Below, one piece after another: positions 1-6,754 of a stretch of 21,908 bases of DNA. The position numbers and the translations under genes were made by a program. The DNA is from RYN-431 sp036388295 (GTDB lineage: Bacteria > Planctomycetota > Phycisphaerae > Tepidisphaerales > Tepidisphaeraceae), in the NCBI GenBank assembly GCA_036388295.1, contig DASVSC010000251.1:1-21908 (forward strand). The letters run 5' to 3'. The notes under the pieces were generated by a model that was not told the DNA's origin, searched no databases, and saw only the letters and a program-made list of their open reading frames with translations. Positions within the stretch are counted from its first letter, which is position 1. The number at the start of each line of letters is the position of its first letter.

Positions 1-1159
1 CGTCTTTTTTCCGGCCGGTGATGTGGAGGAAACCCTTCGCGTCGATCATGCCCAGGTCGCCGGTGCGGAAATAGCCGTCGGCCGTCAGGGCCTTGGCGGT
101 TTCGTCCGGCAGGTTGTGGTAGCCCTTCATGATCATCGGGCCGCGCAGCAGCACTTCACCGGTCTGGCCGACGGGCACTTCCTGGTCGTTATCGTCCAGG
201 AACTTCACTTCCGCGCCGGGGATGGGTTGGCCGACGCTGCCAGCTTCGTAGTCGTCCGGGGTGTTGAAGGCGATCGGGCCGATGGTTTCGGTCAGGCCGT
301 ACCCTTCCATCAGGCGCACGCCGAAGCGCTGCAGGAAGCCCTCGCGGATCTGGCCCGGCAGCGGCTCGCCGCCGCTGAGGCAGACGTAGACTTTCTGAAA
401 ATCCTCCGGCGTCGCGTCCTTCAAGCGGGCGAGCGCGCCGTACATGCTCGGCACGCCGGTGAGCACGCTGACGTTGTGTTCGCGCATCGCCTTCAGCGTG
501 GCGGCCGGGCTGAAGCGGGCGATGTAGACGGCCTTCGCGCCCAGCGTGGTCGGGGCCAGCATCGTCGCCAGCATTCCCGTCGAATGGAACAGCGGGATGA
601 TGCCGAGGAACGTGTGTTCGCCCAGCAGGCGCGCTTTTTTGATGCACGCTTCGACGTCGCTCTGCAGATTGCCTTGGGTGAGGCAGACGCCTTTGGGCAG
701 GCCGCTCGTGCCGCTGGTGTAGAGGATGGTGGCGGTGTCGGCGGCGGCGGGCGTGGGAATTTCGAACGGCCCGGGCGGCGGCAGCTGGCCGCTGAGCTGG
801 GCCATGTCGATCACGTTCACGCCGCTGCCTTCCAGGCGGCCCGCCAGGAACGGGATCGTCAGCACCGTGTCGATGCCGCTGTCCTTGAGGATGTGTCCGA
901 CTTCTTTCGGGCCGAGCAGGAAGTTGATCGGCACGGCGATTTTGCCGCTCATCAGTGTGCCGTAGAAGCCGGCTACGAATGCGGCCCCGGCGGGCAGCAG
1001 CAGGCCGACGGTGTCGCGCTGCGTCTTTTGTTTGAGCAGCGCGCCGATGCCGAAGGCCATCCCGGCCAGCGTGCGAGTCGGGTATGATCCTGAATCGTCG
1101 ACAATGGCCACGCGGCCGGGGTCGGCCTGGGCGTTTCGAAGCAGTGCGTCCAGCAACAT
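1..1159 (-). CDS. AMP-forming acyl-CoA synthetase (long-chain fatty-acid-CoA ligase type), 3' end outside window
   Basis: This gene encodes the N-terminal ~386 residues of an ANL-superfamily adenylate-forming enzyme, which activates a carboxylic acid with ATP and passes it to CoA. Visible motifs are the P-loop-like YTSGTSGLPKG (about residues 146-156), the A5 motif EGYGLTE, and YFRTGDLG followed by FLHITGRKKD, the hinge before the small C-terminal domain. The window ends just after this hinge, so the catalytic-lysine lid domain is missing here only because of the edge. The start is ATG at 1159, giving MLLDALLRNAQADPGRVAIVD, preceded by GGAGGA with suitable spacing. The gene is divergent from the TPR lipoprotein with about 50 bp between starts. 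The substrate cannot be read from sequence; a medium/long-chain fatty acid is the family default. The family call is secure, the substrate is inference. Confidence 0.9.
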   Translation of the reverse strand, partial: MLLDALLRNAQADPGRVAIVDDSGSYPTRTLAGMAFGIGALLKQKTQRDTVGLLLPAGAAFVAGFYGTLMSGKIAVPINFLLGPKEVGHILKDSGIDTVLTIPFLAGRLEGSGVNVIDMAQLSGQLPPPGPFEIPTPAAADTATILYTSGTSGLPKGVCLTQGNLQSDVEACIKKARLLGEHTFLGIIPLFHSTGMLATMLAPTTLGAKAVYIARFSPAATLKAMREHNVSVLTGVPSMYGALARLKDATPEDFQKVYVCLSGGEPLPGQIREGFLQRFGVRLMEGYGLTETIGPIAFNTPDDYEAGSVGQPIPGAEVKFLDDNDQEVPVGQTGEVLLRGPMIMKGYHNLPDETAKALTADGYFRTGDLGMIDAKGFLHITGRKKD

Positions 1160-1209
1160 AATAATATTCCTCCGGGTAGCGGCGGATCATCTTACGACGC
1201 GAGGCAAGG

Positions 1210-2001
1210 ATGCGAAACGGATCGACGCGGCTCCTCTTTACTCCCGCAGTGGGCGTCCTGTCGCTGCTGGCGGGCTGCCAGGCGAACACCGGCAAGGGCG
1301 ACGAACTGGAACTGGGGCACGCGGCGGTGCAGCGGCGGGAATACGCCGAGGCCCAGTCGCACCTGGACGCCTACCTGAAAAAAAACCCGAACGGCCCGCG
1401 GTCGGCCGAGGCGTATTACCTCAAGGGCCACGCCCTGCAGGACGCCCGCAGCGACGACATGACCGAAGCCCAAAGCCGCTTGCAGCAAGCGCGACTGGCC
1501 TACATCGAGGCGCTGAAAGTCGGCACCACCGACCGCGGCCTTGAGGGGCTGATTCGCGCGTCCTTGGCCGACGTGGCGTTCTGGCAGGAAGATTACAAAA
1601 CCGCCGCCGAGCAAGGTACCACCGCGTACGGGCAACTGGAGGACGCGAACGTGCGCGCCATGAGCCTGTACCGCGCCGGCCTGAGCCAACAGCGGCTCGG
1701 CCGGTTCGACGACGGCGACAAAACACTGGCCGTGGTCGCAAAAGACCATCCGGGCACGGCGGCGGCGCAGCGCGCCAAGCAGCGCATGGGCGTGCGCGGG
1801 TTCACCGTCCGCATCCCGTTCAACAATGCCACAGCCGCGAACGCGGCGGTGGCAGCGCTGACAAGCCAGGGCTTCGCCATCGCCCCGCCCCCCGCCGGCC
1901 AGACGAGCGTCGACGTCGGCCCTTTTTCCGACTACGCCCAGGCCAGCGCCGCACGCGGCCGGCTGAACACGCAGTACCCGAAGGCGGCCGTGGTGCCCTG
2001 A
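1210..2001 (+). CDS. TPR lipoprotein with C-terminal SPOR-like domain
   Basis: The 263-residue product begins with a charged n-region and a hydrophobic stretch ending in the lipobox LLAGC (Cys about residue 22), so it should be a lipid-anchored envelope protein. Residues about 30-195 are helical tetratricopeptide-type repeats (AAVQRREYAEAQSHLDAYLKK, then further A/Y/G-rich helix pairs), resembling YfgL/BamD-like or tol-pal-associated TPR proteins. The last ~70 residues (FTVRIPFNNATAANAAVAAL to the end, with VDVGPFSDYAQASAARGRL) match the pattern of a SPOR fold, which binds denuded peptidoglycan glycans. A role in envelope or septal organisation is inferred. The start is ATG at 1210 with GAGGCAAGG just upstream. 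No neighbouring gene clarifies the job. Confidence 0.8.
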   Translation: MRNGSTRLLFTPAVGVLSLLAGCQANTGKGDELELGHAAVQRREYAEAQSHLDAYLKKNPNGPRSAEAYYLKGHALQDARSDDMTEAQSRLQQARLAYIEALKVGTTDRGLEGLIRASLADVAFWQEDYKTAAEQGTTAYGQLEDANVRAMSLYRAGLSQQRLGRFDDGDKTLAVVAKDHPGTAAAQRAKQRMGVRGFTVRIPFNNATAANAAVAALTSQGFAIAPPPAGQTSVDVGPFSDYAQASAARGRLNTQYPKAAVVP

Positions 2002-2075
2002 ACGTAAACTGTTCCATTCGGAGACGTAGGCCACACTCCACGTGCGTTGCCCCTACACGCCGAAATCGGCGCAAA

Positions 2076-2107
2076 AAGCGGCACGGTCCTGCCGAACCGT
2101 GCCGCTT
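2076..2107 (-). terminator. Strong stem-loop between convergent genes (terminator, best for fasciclin gene)
   Basis: A perfect 12-bp inverted repeat (AAGCGGCACGGT / ACCGTGCCGCTT) with an 8-nt loop lies between the convergent TPR lipoprotein and fasciclin genes. On the minus strand the stem is followed by a run of T (complement of the A tract 2073-2077), giving the classical intrinsic terminator form. A smaller 7-bp hairpin (2124-2141) precedes it on that strand. It may act in both directions. Confidence 0.75.
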
Positions 2108-2147
2108 CACAACATCATTGGATCGGCTGACGGGTCAGCCGTCGGAT

Positions 2148-2693
2148 TTACTTCATCGCCGGCTTCGGGATCAGCACGGTGTCGACCCAGTGGATCACGC
2201 CGTTGCTGGCGATGACGTCGGTCTTGATGACCTTCGCGTCATTGATCATCACGCTGCCGCCTTCGGCCTTGACCATCAGCGGCGCGCCGCCGGCGGTGCT
2301 GAGCGACATGGTCTTCACGTCAGCGGCCTTGATCGCCGTGCCCGCGTGCACGTGGTACAGCAGGATCGCCTTGAGCTTTTCCTTGTTCTCCGGCTTGAGC
2401 AGTTCTTCGACGGTGCCCTTGGGCAGCTTCTCGAAGGCCGCGTTCGTCGGGGCGAACACGGTGAACGGGCCGGTGCCCTTGAGCGTGTCGACCAGGCCGG
2501 CGGCCTTGATCGCGGCCACGACTGTGGTCACTTCCGTCATGCCGGGGCCCGTGGCGGTGTCAATGATGTCCTTGGTCGACGACGTCGAATCGGACATGCC
2601 CTGGGCATTGGCGAACGGCACGGTCGCGAATGCGCCGAAAGCGACGAGCGACAACGCGGCACAGGCCAGCTTAGTGCGGGTGGAACGAAACAT
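2148..2693 (-). CDS. Secreted fasciclin (FAS1) domain protein
   Basis: The 181-residue protein has a Sec signal peptide (about residues 1-31, ending ATVPFANAQG) and then a single FAS1 domain. The domain shows the family hallmarks: TVVAAIKAAGLVDTLKGTGPFTVFAPTNAAF (the H1-like motif), LKAILLYHVHAG (the conserved YH motif) and a C-terminal SNGVIHWVDTVLIP (H2-like). Single-domain bacterial FAS1 proteins are exported, and adhesive or matrix roles are proposed for the family. The start at 2693 is fixed by GAAGGAG seven bases upstream. It is transcribed alone and is followed by a strong terminator hairpin. Family assignment is secure; the biological role is not shown by the sequence. Confidence 0.93.
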   Translation of the reverse strand: MFRSTRTKLACAALSLVAFGAFATVPFANAQGMSDSTSSTKDIIDTATGPGMTEVTTVVAAIKAAGLVDTLKGTGPFTVFAPTNAAFEKLPKGTVEELLKPENKEKLKAILLYHVHAGTAIKAADVKTMSLSTAGGAPLMVKAEGGSVMINDAKVIKTDVIASNGVIHWVDTVLIPKPAMK

Positions 2694-2755
2694 ATCAGAC
2701 TCCTTCGGGGAATAGACCTCTCCGCCCGCACGGTCACGTCGACCGAGGCCGGGCC

Positions 2756-2787
2756 GTGAGTCGCGGCAGGGTTGCCGTGGGACTCAC
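2756..2787. other. Inverted repeat / hairpin between dinB and the fasciclin gene
   Basis: GTGAGTC (2756-2762) pairs with GACTCAC (2781-2787), and the inside also pairs (CGGCA/TGCCG around GGGT). It lies about 60 nt past the dinB stop and within the leader region of the fasciclin gene on the minus strand. It could be a dinB terminator without a T tract, a leader hairpin, or a protein-binding palindrome. Confidence 0.4.
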
Positions 2788-2845
2788 TGCATCTGACTAC
2801 GAAGACCCCAAACTGGTTGGATTGTTAATTATTGTTTATGCAATC

Positions 2846-4018
2846 TCAGGCGGGCGGACGCCCTCGGCCGATAGAGGACTTGCCGAAGCGGGTTTTGATT
2901 GCGTCGAGTGTGCCATCAATTTTCCGCTGCTTCTCCGACTGCGGCTGCGTGAACAGGCCGAGCTGCGCCTGGCGGCTCAGCGTCGTGGCCTGCATGCCGA
3001 TCAGACGCACGGGCTGGAAATCGTCGCGTGCCCAGGCGTCGAACAAACCGACCGCCGCATCGTAGAGGTCGGTTGTGGTGTCGACCGGGTTCGTAAATGT
3101 TTTAGACCTTGTGATAGTTTTGAAATCACCGAACCGGATCTTGACGGTAAGTCCGCCGGCGAACAGTTTGTGACGCCGCAGCCGCAGGCCGACGGCTTCG
3201 GCTTGTTCGAGGAGAACGGAGCGGACGGCGTCGGTTTCGATCAAATTGGTGCCGAATGTTTCTTCGTGGCCGATCGATTTGGCCTGCTCGTCGCTTTCGA
3301 CAGGCCGGTCGTCGATGCCGTGAATCAGCTCGCGCACGCGGCGGCCCCAGCTGCCGAGGTGCTGGTCGAACCATTCAGGACTTCGGCCACGTAAGTCGCC
3401 GATCGTTCGAACGCCCAGGCCGTTCAGCCGCGCCGCCGACACCTGGCCGATGCCCCAGATGCGATTGATCGGTAGCGGCGGCAGGATCGTGTCCACGGTG
3501 TTGCGCGTGATAACGGTCAGGCCGTCCGGCTTGTTCAGATCGCTGGCGAGCTTGGCCAGGAACTTGTTCGGCGCGACGCCGACGCTGGCGGTCAGGCCGA
3601 TGTCCGTTTTGATCGCCGCACGAATCGTGCGTGCGATCGTCGGCCCGTCGCCGAAAAGACGCCGACTGCCCGTGACGTCGAGAAATGCCTCGTCCACGCT
3701 CAGCGGCTGAATCTGCGTCGTGAACCGTTCGAAAATACCGAACACGCGGTCGGACACGTCCCGGTACCGCGGCATGTTCACGCGCACGCAAATGGCGTGC
3801 GGGCAAAGCCGCCGCGCCTGGCCCATCGGCATCGCGCTGTGGCAGCCGAAGACGCGCGCCTCGTACGACGCGGCCGACACCACGCCGCGGTCGCCGGTGC
3901 CGCCGACTAGAAGTGGTTTGCCGCGGTATTCCGGGTGATCCAACACTTCCACCGACGCGTAGAACGCGTCCATGTCGACGTGCAGGATGGTGCGGCTGTC
4001 GTCCAACGCCCTCATCAT
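2846..4018 (-). CDS. dinB: DNA polymerase IV (Y-family translesion polymerase)
   Basis: The 390-residue product is a full-length Y-family polymerase, which copies past damaged template bases. Palm motifs are ILHVDMDAFYASVE (catalytic D15 and D17) and SVDEAFLD (D109, E110). The finger motif YEARVFG and the thumb helix-hairpin-helix (INRIWGIGQVSAARLNGLGVRTIGDL) are present, followed by a little-finger domain. QLGLF near residues 352-356 fits the beta-clamp binding peptide. Two adjacent ATG codons (4018, 4015) are possible starts and neither has a clear Shine-Dalgarno sequence; a palindromic repeat (4035-4114) lies immediately upstream, so the native leader may have been altered. No LexA box was recognised. 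It is transcribed alone, divergent from the uronate-isomerase-like gene. Confidence 0.96.
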   Translation of the reverse strand: MMRALDDSRTILHVDMDAFYASVEVLDHPEYRGKPLLVGGTGDRGVVSAASYEARVFGCHSAMPMGQARRLCPHAICVRVNMPRYRDVSDRVFGIFERFTTQIQPLSVDEAFLDVTGSRRLFGDGPTIARTIRAAIKTDIGLTASVGVAPNKFLAKLASDLNKPDGLTVITRNTVDTILPPLPINRIWGIGQVSAARLNGLGVRTIGDLRGRSPEWFDQHLGSWGRRVRELIHGIDDRPVESDEQAKSIGHEETFGTNLIETDAVRSVLLEQAEAVGLRLRRHKLFAGGLTVKIRFGDFKTITRSKTFTNPVDTTTDLYDAAVGLFDAWARDDFQPVRLIGMQATTLSRQAQLGLFTQPQSEKQRKIDGTLDAIKTRFGKSSIGRGRPPA

Positions 4019-4034
4019 ACCCGCTGAAGCGAAT

Positions 4035-4114
4035 CACCACGGAGGCACGGAGACGTGGACAAAGGAACGAAAGTTGCTCCATTTTCTTCTCCGTGTCTCC
4101 GTGCCTCCGTGGTG
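4035..4114. repeat. Short palindromic element, CACGGAGG family, arms 20 bp
   Basis: The left arm 4035-4054 (CACCACGGAGGCACGGAGAC) is a perfect inverted copy of the right arm 4095-4114, with a 40-bp core. On the minus strand the right arm continues inward as ACACGGAGAAGAAAATGG, nearly the same block that forms the ribosome-binding site and ATG of the GxxExxY gene at 12164. That makes this copy look like a miniature form of the 11754-12202 element. It occupies most of the 137-bp space between dinB and the uronate-isomerase-like gene. Confidence 0.85.
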
Positions 4115-4155
4115 CACCTCTTCCCGAGCTTGACGTAACCCCGCGTACGGTTGAA

Positions 4156-5463
4156 ATGGACGGCATGACTCCCGCCACCACCTTGCCGCGCGTGCAAAAA
4201 GCCTTCGCCGACCAGCCGATCACGGACATGCACACGCACCTGTACCCGCCGACGTTCGGCACGCCCGACGGCGGCGCGAGCGGCCAGAATGATCCGAACG
4301 GCCTGCTGCTCTGGGGCGTGGAAGAGCTGCTGACTTACCACTATCTGGTGGCCGAGGTGTATCGCGTCGCGCCACGGCCGTACGAGCAGTTCTGGAAGAT
4401 GAGCAAGACCGAGCAGAGCGACCACATCTGGAAGCATTTGTTCATCGAGCGTAGCCCTGTCAGCGAGGCCTGCCGCGGCGTGCTGACGACACTGGCCAAG
4501 CTGGGCCTGGACCCGGCCGACCGAAACCTGAACCGTATTCGCAAGTGGTTCAAGCAGCAGAAGCCGAACGACTACATCGACCGTGTGATGCAGACGGCGA
4601 ACGTCAGTTCCATCACGATGACGAACCCCGTGTTCGATGACAACGAGCGCGAACGCTGGCTGAAGAACCCGGGCGTAGCGAACGACCCGCGTTTCACGGC
4701 CGTGCTGCGCATCGACCCGATGCTGCGCAACTGGCCGGCGGCGGCGAAGAAGATGAGCGGCTGGGGCTACGACGTGAGTGAAGACATCAGCGTCAAGACG
4801 ACCGAAGAAGCCCGCCGCTTCCTGCGCGAGTGGCTCGACCGCCAGAACGCGATCTACATGGCCGTCAGCCTGCCGCCGGAGTTCAGGTTCCCCGCGCCCG
4901 CGGACAACGCCTTAGCCGTCGCGGGCCAGAAGATTCTGGAGAACGTGATCCTGCCCGTCGCCGCCGAGCGGAAGCTGCCGTTCGCGATGATGATCGGCTG
5001 CCGCCAGCAGGTAAATCCGAACCTGAAAGACGCCGGCGACATGGTCGGAAAGTCCGACATCAACACCGTCGTCGACTTATGTGCCGCGTTCCCGCAGAAC
5101 AAGTTCTTCGTGACGATGCTGGCCCGCGAAAACCAGCACGAATTGGCCGTCGCGGCCCGCAAGTTTGGCAACTTGATGGTCTTCGGCTGCTGGTGGTTTT
5201 TGAACAACCCGTCGCTGATCGAGGAGACCGAACGGATGCGCTTCGAACTGCTCGGCACCAGCTTCATCCCGCAGCACAGCGACGCCCGCGTGCTGGACCA
5301 ACTCGTCTACAAATGGGACCACAGCCGGTCCATCCTGGCACGGGTGTTGGCCGATAAGTACGACGACGTGATCGCTACGGGTTGGACCGTAAGCGACGAC
5401 GAAATCTGGCGGGATGTGAAGCATTTGCTCGCGGACAACTTCAAGACGTTCTTGGCGCAATGA
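4156..5463 (+). CDS. Uronate isomerase-like (UxaC family) amidohydrolase-fold protein
   Basis: The 435-residue protein starts with DQPITDMHTHLYPP, the HxH metal-binding motif of the amidohydrolase superfamily at the position where glucuronate isomerases have D-x-H-x-H-L. Other UxaC-like landmarks are LLTYHYLVAEVYR, LFIERSPVSEACRGVL, YIDRVMQTANVSSITMTNPVF and, late in the protein, CWWFLNNPSLIEE then PQHSDARVLDQL, the places where UxaC has WWFND and TDSRSF. UxaC converts glucuronate/galacturonate to ketouronates; this divergent, slightly shorter member may act on another uronate or sugar acid. The start is taken at ATG 4156; ATG 4165 is an alternative, and the open frame runs further upstream into the palindromic repeat, which is not credible coding. 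A dehydrogenase for sugar-like substrates follows downstream. Confidence 0.72.
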   Translation: MDGMTPATTLPRVQKAFADQPITDMHTHLYPPTFGTPDGGASGQNDPNGLLLWGVEELLTYHYLVAEVYRVAPRPYEQFWKMSKTEQSDHIWKHLFIERSPVSEACRGVLTTLAKLGLDPADRNLNRIRKWFKQQKPNDYIDRVMQTANVSSITMTNPVFDDNERERWLKNPGVANDPRFTAVLRIDPMLRNWPAAAKKMSGWGYDVSEDISVKTTEEARRFLREWLDRQNAIYMAVSLPPEFRFPAPADNALAVAGQKILENVILPVAAERKLPFAMMIGCRQQVNPNLKDAGDMVGKSDINTVVDLCAAFPQNKFFVTMLARENQHELAVAARKFGNLMVFGCWWFLNNPSLIEETERMRFELLGTSFIPQHSDARVLDQLVYKWDHSRSILARVLADKYDDVIATGWTVSDDEIWRDVKHLLADNFKTFLAQ

Positions 5464-5466
5464 TTT

Positions 5467-5528
5467 GTAGGGCGGGCACTGCCCGCCATCGTCGACGTGC
5501 GGCAGACGGCGGGCAGTGCCCGCCCTAC
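5467..5528. repeat. Palindromic repeat, TAGGGCGGGCACTGCCCGCC family
   Basis: A perfect 21-bp inverted repeat (5467-5487 and 5508-5528) surrounds a 20-bp core, starting 3 bp after the uronate-isomerase-like stop codon. Each arm is itself nearly self-complementary (GGCGGGCA C TGCCCGCC). The same arm sequence occurs at 10032-10055 and 10097-10120 inside the U32 gene. It could serve as a terminator here, but the matching copy elsewhere marks it as a dispersed element. Confidence 0.85.
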
Positions 5529-5591
5529 CAGACTTTCCGCAATTCTTTTTGCCTGCCGTTCGCGAGGGGCTTGTCGAAGCCCTCACCCTAA

Positions 5592-5618
5592 CCCTCTCCC
5601 GGCCATACCGGGAGAGGG
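5592..5618. repeat. Hairpin of the CCCTCTCCCGG family upstream of the Gfo/Idh/MocA gene
   Basis: An 11-bp perfect stem (CCCTCTCCCGG / CCGGGAGAGGG) with a 5-nt loop, preceded by CCCTCACCCTAA, ends about 14 bp before the start codon of the dehydrogenase. Related sequences are at 9955-9977 and 13925-13964. The ribosome-binding site AGAGG lies just outside the stem. Confidence 0.75.
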
Positions 5619-5632
5619 AACCAGAGGTAGCT

Positions 5633-6634
5633 ATGAATGATGCTCTTCCCGTTGCCGTCGTGGGTTGTGGCCGCATGGGCCGTTTGCACGCCCGGGTGTT
5701 TTCGCAAATGCCGCGCGTGAAGCTCGTGGGCGTGTACGACGCGAACGAAGAATCCGCCCAGGACACCGCCGAGGAGTACGGCACCGTCGCGACGTCGATG
5801 GAAGCGCTGCTCGAACAGGCCAAGGCCGTTGTCATTGCCGTGCCGACGACCTTCCACCTCGCGACGGCCACGCCGTTCCTGGAGCGTGGCATCGCCTGCC
5901 TGATCGAAAAGCCGCTCGCGGGCAATTCGAACGAGGCCCGGCAGATCGCCGACACCGCCGCGCGGCATAATGCCGTGGTGCAGGTCGGGCACATCGAGCG
6001 CTTCAACCCGGCCGTGCGCGCCATGCTCGAATTGAAGATCGTCCCCGGCTTCATGGAAGTGACCCGCATCAGCCCGCTCAGCTTCCGCAGCATCGACGTC
6101 GGCGTCGTGCTGGACGTGATGATTCACGACATCGACATCGTGCTGCAGCTGGCCAACTCGCCGTTGGTCAGCGTGGATGCGGTCGGCGTCAGCGTCATCG
6201 GCGACGCCGAGGACATCTGCAACGTGCGGCTGAAGTTCGAAAACGGCTGCGTGGCCAACCTCACCGCCTCGCGCCTGAGCATGAAAACTGAACGCCGCCT
6301 GCGCGCGTTCTCCAGCGACACGTACGTCAGCCTCGACTACCAAAAGAAATATGGCCTGGCGATCCGCAAGAGCGGCAACGTCGATAAAGTGCGCGACGTC
6401 GTCCGCCAGATCCGCGCCGGCGAGATCGAAGACCTCAGCCAGGTAAACTACACCGAACTGGTCGACGTGCAGGAACTCAGCATCGACGACGTCGAACCGC
6501 TGCGGGCCGAGTTGGAAGCGTTCGTCGACTCGGTCACGCAGGGCAAGCCGCCCGTCGTCAGTGCCGCCGACGGCTTGGCCGCGGTGGAAGTGGCGGAGCG
6601 GATCGTTAAGGCGATGGCCAAGGCGGCGGTGTAA
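5633..6634 (+). CDS. Gfo/Idh/MocA family NAD(P)-dependent sugar (nucleotide-sugar) dehydrogenase
   Basis: The 333-residue protein has an N-terminal Rossmann fold with VAVVGCGRMGRLHARVF (dinucleotide-binding GxGxxG) and the family signature CLIEKPLAGN with the catalytic-type EKP. The C-terminal alpha/beta domain contains MIHDIDIVLQL, matching the family's conserved (D/H)xxxH helix. Members oxidise or reduce hydroxyls on sugars, inositols and UDP-sugars. The last domain (VDVQELSIDDVEPLRAELEAF, then VSAADGLAAVEVAERI) resembles UDP-GlcNAc 3-dehydrogenase-like (GnnA-like) members, but that substrate is only a guess. The start at 5633 is set by AGAGG seven bases upstream. It follows the uronate-isomerase-like gene on the same strand, separated by two palindromic repeats, so co-transcription is uncertain. 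Confidence 0.85.
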   Translation: MNDALPVAVVGCGRMGRLHARVFSQMPRVKLVGVYDANEESAQDTAEEYGTVATSMEALLEQAKAVVIAVPTTFHLATATPFLERGIACLIEKPLAGNSNEARQIADTAARHNAVVQVGHIERFNPAVRAMLELKIVPGFMEVTRISPLSFRSIDVGVVLDVMIHDIDIVLQLANSPLVSVDAVGVSVIGDAEDICNVRLKFENGCVANLTASRLSMKTERRLRAFSSDTYVSLDYQKKYGLAIRKSGNVDKVRDVVRQIRAGEIEDLSQVNYTELVDVQELSIDDVEPLRAELEAFVDSVTQGKPPVVSAADGLAAVEVAERIVKAMAKAAV

Positions 6635-6689
6635 TGCCGGGTTCCCTCACCCCACCCTACGGCTCAACACGCTTCGACTCGTAAACGAC

Positions 6690-6721
6690 ATCGGCCGCCG
6701 CGAGGATTCGCGGCGGCCGAT
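6690..6721. terminator. Bidirectional hairpin between convergent dehydrogenase and RTX genes
   Basis: A perfect 14-bp GC-rich stem (ATCGGCCGCCGCGA / TCGCGGCGGCCGAT) with loop GGAT lies between the stops at 6634 (+) and 6755 (-). There is no long T tract, so termination is inferred from position and stability. Confidence 0.65.
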
Positions 6722-6754
6722 TGAATTCGCAGGCTGGACATAAGCCGTATGAGC

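Noticed and set aside
189..1295. 368-codon minus-strand frame over the acyl-CoA synthetase and start of the lipoprotein gene
   Set aside because: Another minus-strand frame gives all synthetase motifs; this one is Arg/Pro/His-rich shadow sequence.
5467..5528. Simple rho-independent terminator of the uronate-isomerase-like gene
   Set aside because: There is no T tract, and an identical arm occurs inside a coding region at 10032-10120, so it is primarily a dispersed repeat; a side role in termination is not excluded.
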